From an uncultured Bacilli bacterium (GTDB lineage: Bacteria > Bacillota_I > Bacilli_A > RF39 > UBA660), in the NCBI GenBank assembly GCA_944363745.1, contig CALVVD010000038.1, positions 1 to 8,245 on the forward strand: DNA of 8,245 bases. Reading direction: 5' to 3'. Made by a program: the position numbers and the translations under genes. The notes under the pieces were generated by a model. It did no database searches. It saw nothing but the letters and a program-made list of their open reading frames with translations, and was not told the origin of the DNA. This document shows positions 4,800 to 8,245 of this stretch, one piece after another. Numbering within the stretch: the first letter of the stretch is position 1; the number at the start of each line of letters is the position of its first letter.

Positions 4800-4835
4800 A
4801 TATTCATAGTATCATATATATTAAATTATGTCAAA
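4769..4835 (-). repeat. Right repeat of module 2 (pairs with 4443-4509)
   Basis: Second copy of the 67-bp right repeat. Its outer end lies 3 bp from the stop codon of the coupling ATPase gene, so the module is packed tightly against that gene. Confidence 0.92.
4806..4834 (-). promoter_or_regulatory. Module 2 minus-strand promoter
   Basis: TTGACA (4829-4834), a 17-nt spacer and TACTAT (4806-4811) with extended TGA, identical in hexamers and spacing to the module 1 antitoxin promoter. Confidence 0.75.
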
Positions 4836-4837
4836 CT

Positions 4838-7003
4838 CTATTCATCAAAGAAATCATCAAAGAAGTCATCATCATCGTCATCATCTAATTTAAGATCAAC
4901 AGACTTTTTAGGTGTAACTTCTTTAACAGGAGAAACAGAACTAACAACGGCTTCTTTAATAGGTTCCTCTTTCTTTTTAAGAGCCTCTTGCTTCTTCTTA
5001 TTCATCTCTTCTTCTTTTTCAAGTTCTGCAATCTTAGCATCTATTTTCTTAACTAATTCATCAACATCAAAAGCAGGTTTCTTAGGTGCTTCTTTTTTTG
5101 GTTCTAAATTAGGATTAAAGAAACTAGGTGCATCATTCATTCTAGGCATATTATTACCAGGCATCATTGGATTAAGACCTTGATTCATTCCGTTATTTGA
5201 TCCAGCTCCTATACCAAATAAATTAGGTGGAACAAAACCTGGTGGTGTATTACCACCTTCACCATTTGGATTATTACTATTCATCATTTCAAGTAATTTT
5301 TCCTTTTTCTTTTCCTTAACAAAAGTTTTTATATCAAAGGTATGTACTGGCAACTTTTCACGAGATGGATAAGTAGCCTTAGGATAAATATGTCCCCAAT
5401 CAAGTTTAAAATCAGGTGTAAACTTAGTCTTAAATGGTTGCATTCTCATTCTTAAAACAATAACTTCAAATTGTTTCATTCTTTGTAAGTCAGATACAGT
5501 TACAAGTGGAGTACTAGCAGTTTTATCATCATCTTTAGACTTAACTTCACCACACATCTTAGATATTTCTTCTAAGGCAGCAAGTTCTGCAGAAATAAGA
5601 TAAATAATATTACCACAGTTACCTCTTATAGTCTCAGCATTTTCTTTACCATATACTTGATTTAACTGTGCATAGTTTTGAATAATCATTGTAAATCTCA
5701 TATGTCTTGAACGAGCAGCCGTAATCATGGTTGTAACATCTTTTAATGGTGGCATATTAGCAAACTCATCAAGTAAAAAGTTCGTTCTAATAGGAAGTTC
5801 TCCTCCATTTTCTTGCGCAACTCCAATTAATGTTTCATATATTTGCTTTAATAGTATTGTAACTAAAGAATGATATGTTTTCTTTTCATCTTGTACAACT
5901 ATAAATAAAGCAGTCTTTCTTCTACCAATATCTGCAAGTTCAATATCACTATGACTAAGCATTTCTGATAAATTTTCACGGGAAGCAAATAATTTAATCT
6001 TCTGTCTAAATACTGATAATATTGAACCCTTTGTATCTGTTGGAGCATTAATAGTACTTGAAGCATTAATAACAGAAGCACTAGCAGGATCTTTAAATGA
6101 GAAATATTCTTTAATGTATGTAGTACCTCCAAACTTCTCTTCTCCAACTGTAGTCATTAAACTAATACTATTAATATTTATCTCATCTTCTTTAGCATCT
6201 TCAAAAAGTCCTAAAGCAACACCAGAAAAGTAATCAGCTGATGTCTTTTCCCAGAAAGGATCACTATTATTACTAGATTCATCATATAAAATATTTAAAG
6301 CAAGGTCATCTAATAACTCAATCGCTTTATCTTGATTACCACTTTTATACATCCTATAAGGAAGTGATAATGGATTCCAACTACTACCATTTTGAGGATC
6401 ACGGAAATTAAGTATTTGTACATCATAGCCTTTATCTCTAAGCATATTAGCAGTCGCTTCATAAATCTCACCCTTAGGGTCAGTTATAATCATAGACTCT
6501 CCAGCTTTAGCAAGTAATTTTACTGTTGGTTTAATAACAGTCTGAGTTTTACCAGAACCAGTAGAACCAATAACTAAAGTATGATATTCTCCATTATCGA
6601 CCCAAGCTTCTTTTTCATTAAGAATTAAAGGAACCCCAGCTGCATCACTAGTTTCTTGCTGTGGACTAACCATCACAAGTTCTGCCTTCATTTCTTTATC
6701 TTTTGCCCATCTAGAATAACCCTTATCTTTCTTCTCTGTAGTAAAACCAAATCCCTTTTCCATTTCAAAGAAATATGATTTAACACTAATAAGCATTCCT
6801 ACTAAAGCAAGAAAATAAATTAGTAAAGTTATCCATAAAAATCTAGGTGTAAAAGCAGGAAATGGATTAAGACCACTAAAATATCCTTCTGTAGCAAAAG
6901 AATGTAAATTAACAACCCCTATCGCTACTATATATAGAAGGAATATAGCAAAAACTACAAAGATCATTATATCGTCTTTATCAGCCCTAAATTTTAACTT
7001 CAT
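4838..7003 (-). CDS. VirD4/TraG-type coupling ATPase of a type IV secretion-like system
   Basis: A 721-residue membrane ATPase of the VirD4/TraG family, which passes DNA or protein substrates to a type IV secretion channel. Two N-terminal membrane helices (about 11-33 and 55-76) precede the motor: Walker A GSTGSGKT (146-153), MIITDPKGEIYE (171-182), Walker B NFLLDEFANMP (408-418) and RSRHMRFTMIIQNYAQL (432-448). After the motor (about 565 on) come a Pro/Asn/Gly/Met-rich linker (575-635), a Lys/Glu coiled coil (645-682) and an extremely acidic tail of seven consecutive Asp followed by FFDDFFDE. The tail recalls the acidic C-terminus of F-plasmid TraD that binds TraM; any such docking here is inference. 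ATG at 7001-7003 fits the GAGGTGAT ribosome binding site (8-nt gap) better than the GTG at 7012. It has its own promoter and follows the lipoprotein gene. No relaxase or VirB4 is visible in the window. Confidence 0.92.
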   Translation of the reverse strand: MKLKFRADKDDIMIFVVFAIFLLYIVAIGVVNLHSFATEGYFSGLNPFPAFTPRFLWITLLIYFLALVGMLISVKSYFFEMEKGFGFTTEKKDKGYSRWAKDKEMKAELVMVSPQQETSDAAGVPLILNEKEAWVDNGEYHTLVIGSTGSGKTQTVIKPTVKLLAKAGESMIITDPKGEIYEATANMLRDKGYDVQILNFRDPQNGSSWNPLSLPYRMYKSGNQDKAIELLDDLALNILYDESSNNSDPFWEKTSADYFSGVALGLFEDAKEDEININSISLMTTVGEEKFGGTTYIKEYFSFKDPASASVINASSTINAPTDTKGSILSVFRQKIKLFASRENLSEMLSHSDIELADIGRRKTALFIVVQDEKKTYHSLVTILLKQIYETLIGVAQENGGELPIRTNFLLDEFANMPPLKDVTTMITAARSRHMRFTMIIQNYAQLNQVYGKENAETIRGNCGNIIYLISAELAALEEISKMCGEVKSKDDDKTASTPLVTVSDLQRMKQFEVIVLRMRMQPFKTKFTPDFKLDWGHIYPKATYPSREKLPVHTFDIKTFVKEKKKEKLLEMMNSNNPNGEGGNTPPGFVPPNLFGIGAGSNNGMNQGLNPMMPGNNMPRMNDAPSFFNPNLEPKKEAPKKPAFDVDELVKKIDAKIAELEKEEEMNKKKQEALKKKEEPIKEAVVSSVSPVKEVTPKKSVDLKLDDDDDDDFFDDFFDE

Positions 7004-7042
7004 AACAATCACCTCTGTAATACTCCGGTTAAATCTACGCTT

Positions 7043-7070
7043 ATTATACCAGTATTTTCATAATTTGCAA
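7043..7070 (-). promoter_or_regulatory. Promoter of the coupling ATPase gene
   Basis: On the minus strand TTGCAA (7065-7070) with a 16-nt spacer, or TTTGCA with 17, precedes a perfect TATAAT (7043-7048) that carries an extended -10 TGG. The RNA would start about 30 nt before the start codon. Confidence 0.65.
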
Positions 7071-7082
7071 AGAATAAATTAA

Positions 7083-7784
7083 TTATAATTTGTTGTTCTT
7101 ATTATTTTTAGTCATTAAGAATATAAAAACTATAAAAGCAATTATTACTAAAGACACTATAATAATTATAACACCATTATCAATTCCTAAAACATTACTA
7201 GAATTATTTTCCATATTTATTACCATATTAATACTTTTCTTGCTATCTTTATTAAATATCCAAGTATAAGTATTACCATCTTTTCTATCAGCATTATTAT
7301 CTTCTACTAAATAATCAGTTTTAATATTTATAATAACTTCATCTAAAGATGGATAATCATTAAAATAAATAATTCCCTCATTATCAGTAGAAAGAGTTAA
7401 TTTACTATTAGATCTATCATAAGAAATATTATATGATTTAAACCCATCTTTAACAGTTCTTGCCTCTTCATATTCATCAATATCAAAAGTATATTTATAG
7501 TTAAACTCATACCCATTACCTAAATCAGTTGTGCTTTTCAAATAATATTTAACATCAGGAAACTCTTCATCAGGCATAGTATCTACAATAACATCTTTAG
7601 CAAAAGCAGGAATATAATTTCTAAAAGATGTTCTTATTAATTCTTTAGAATAAATGGCATTTTCATAAGCAGTTATCACTGTACTTTCATTTATTTTATC
7701 ATTAACTATTTCCAAATTAACTTCTGCACTACAACCACTAAGTAACAGAGTCATAAATATTAGTATTAAAAATTTTCTTTTCAT
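7083..7784 (-). CDS. Lipoprotein with C-terminal membrane anchor, LppM-like layout
   Basis: A 233-residue surface protein. Residues 1-18 form a lipoprotein signal peptide with lipobox LSGC, the modified Cys being Cys18. The extracellular part (19-195) is rich in Asp, Asn, Lys and Tyr and appears beta-rich. A strong membrane helix (about 202-224) is followed by a short basic/Asn tail (TKNNKNNKL) that would face the cytoplasm. Anchoring by both lipid and C-terminal helix is the layout of LppM-type proteins; the family match is from layout and the early C-x-x-E-V-x-L strand, not a search. ATG at 7782-7784 follows GGGGTGAT. The stop of the upstream NlpC/P60 gene lies inside this ribosome binding site, so the two genes are probably translationally coupled. 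Function is unknown; a cell-wall or envelope role is suggested by the neighbour. Confidence 0.8.
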   Translation of the reverse strand: MKRKFLILIFMTLLLSGCSAEVNLEIVNDKINESTVITAYENAIYSKELIRTSFRNYIPAFAKDVIVDTMPDEEFPDVKYYLKSTTDLGNGYEFNYKYTFDIDEYEEARTVKDGFKSYNISYDRSNSKLTLSTDNEGIIYFNDYPSLDEVIINIKTDYLVEDNNADRKDGNTYTWIFNKDSKKSINMVINMENNSSNVLGIDNGVIIIIVSLVIIAFIVFIFLMTKNNKNNKL

Positions 7785-7790
7785 AATTTA

Positions 7791-8245
7791 TCACCCCGTT
7801 AAGCCATAGTATCCATCCATCTTTACCCCCCAGTAATTAGATATATTAAAGTTTCTTCTTGTAAATAATACTCCTGTCATATTACCAGATGCTTCTGCAC
7901 AAACATATTGACTACCTTCAACTCCAACAACTAAAACCACATGTCCTGATGATTCTAATAAATCTCCAGGTTGTAAAACAGCACTATCAGTTAAAGCTAC
8001 CCTCTGTGCCCCCGGTAAATTTTGAAAACTACCGGTCACTAAAGGAGATGTACTAAATCCTCCATTATTTAGAGCCCACGTAACAAAACCAGAACAATCA
8101 AGACCACAATAATTATAGAAAACACCATTTGCAGCAGCTCTACAACTATTATTACCCCAATTACCATCAGCACCTGTTACTATACTACCATGACCACCAC
8201 CCCAGAAATAAGGTATTTTAACACCATATTTATTTCCAAGTTCTG
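7791..8245 (-). CDS. NlpC/P60 (C40) cell-wall peptidase, C-terminal part
   Basis: The reading frame is open to the window edge, so only the last 150 residues are visible and the N-terminus is missing. NlpC/P60 enzymes cut peptide stems of peptidoglycan. The visible domain contains KYGVKIPYFWGGG, the catalytic Cys in GLDCSGFV (Cys at 8094-8096), WALNNGG, and the catalytic His in GDLLESSGHVVLVVGV (His roughly 57 residues before the end), followed by YVCAEASG with a likely third polar residue. An insert between the GGG and GLDC motifs (HGSIVTGADGNWGNNSCRAAANG) is longer than in typical family members. The domain ends at the protein C-terminus, so any targeting or lytic partner domains lie upstream outside the window. 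It may provide wall opening for a secretion or conjugation system, since a VirD4-type gene follows, or act in growth. The frame must not be taken to begin at the GTG at 8039, because the catalytic Cys lies upstream of it. Confidence 0.92.
   Translation of the reverse strand, partial: ELGNKYGVKIPYFWGGGHGSIVTGADGNWGNNSCRAAANGVFYNYCGLDCSGFVTWALNNGGFSTSPLVTGSFQNLPGAQRVALTDSAVLQPGDLLESSGHVVLVVGVEGSQYVCAEASGNMTGVLFTRRNFNISNYWGVKMDGYYGLTG

Noticed and set aside
4137..4835. Repeats as a CRISPR array or an insertion sequence
   Set aside because: Only two long copies with promoters at their ends and different interiors; no short regular repeats, no transposase and no target-site duplication seen.
4764..5183. 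Plus-strand open frame of 139 codons rich in Ser, Lys and Phe
   Set aside because: It is the complement of the Asp/Glu/Lys-rich C-terminus of the coupling ATPase; low-complexity codons there leave the opposite strand open. No supporting ribosome binding site or family features.
5899..6147. Minus-strand 82-codon frame inside the coupling ATPase gene
   Set aside because: Out-of-frame shadow of a clearly conserved gene; Leu-rich translation from AT-rich codons.
7791..8039. NlpC/P60 gene read as a complete 82-residue protein from GTG 8039
   Set aside because: The frame stays open upstream to the window edge and holds the catalytic GLDCSGF motif, so the GTG is an internal Val codon and the gene is partial.

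Overview
The window looks like chromosomal DNA from a low-GC Gram-positive bacterium of the Bacilli/Mollicutes-related gut lineages. Supporting signs are the very AT-rich composition, strong AGGAGG-type ribosome binding sites, a Firmicutes-style SepF/DivIVA pair and a RelQ-type small alarmone synthetase. TGA is used as a stop and Trp is TGG, so the standard code applies and this is not a Mycoplasma-code genome. Assignment to a named clade is inference.

Every protein gene recognised by family is on the minus strand, so transcription runs from high to low coordinates. (1) 8245-7083: the C-terminal part of an NlpC/P60 cell-wall peptidase, cut by the window edge, followed 6 bp later by a lipoprotein with a C-terminal membrane anchor. 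(2) 7070-4838: a promoter and a VirD4/TraG-type coupling ATPase with a long low-complexity, coiled and acidic C-terminus. (3) 4835-4137: no large gene, but two tandem copies of a small module with convergent promoters, described below. (4) 4088-2271: a promoter and a HerA-type (DUF87) hexameric ATPase. (5) 2258-174: an apparent operon sepF - divIVA-like - relQ - small helical protein, which joins septum assembly factors to (p)ppGpp synthesis. (6) 173-1: a short AT-rich intergenic tail with hairpins and a possible outward promoter.

The most unusual part is 4137-4835. Each module has a plus-strand extended -10 promoter on its left and a near-consensus minus-strand promoter (TTGACA-N17-TACTAT) on its right, with a stable hairpin between them. 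Module 1 encodes a 30-residue, almost entirely hydrophobic peptide on the plus strand, with its stop codon directly against the shared hairpin. Its leader can pair with the hairpin arm. This matches the architecture of type I toxin-antitoxin loci of the par/Fst kind, but I do not recognise the peptide as a known toxin family. Module 2 keeps both promoters and the hairpin but has lost the leader and ribosome binding site, which suggests a decayed toxin with a surviving antisense RNA.

A second theme is hairpins around relQ. A perfect 11-bp inverted repeat overlaps the divIVA stop codon upstream of relQ. Downstream, an imperfect hairpin buries the Shine-Dalgarno sequence of the last gene in the operon.
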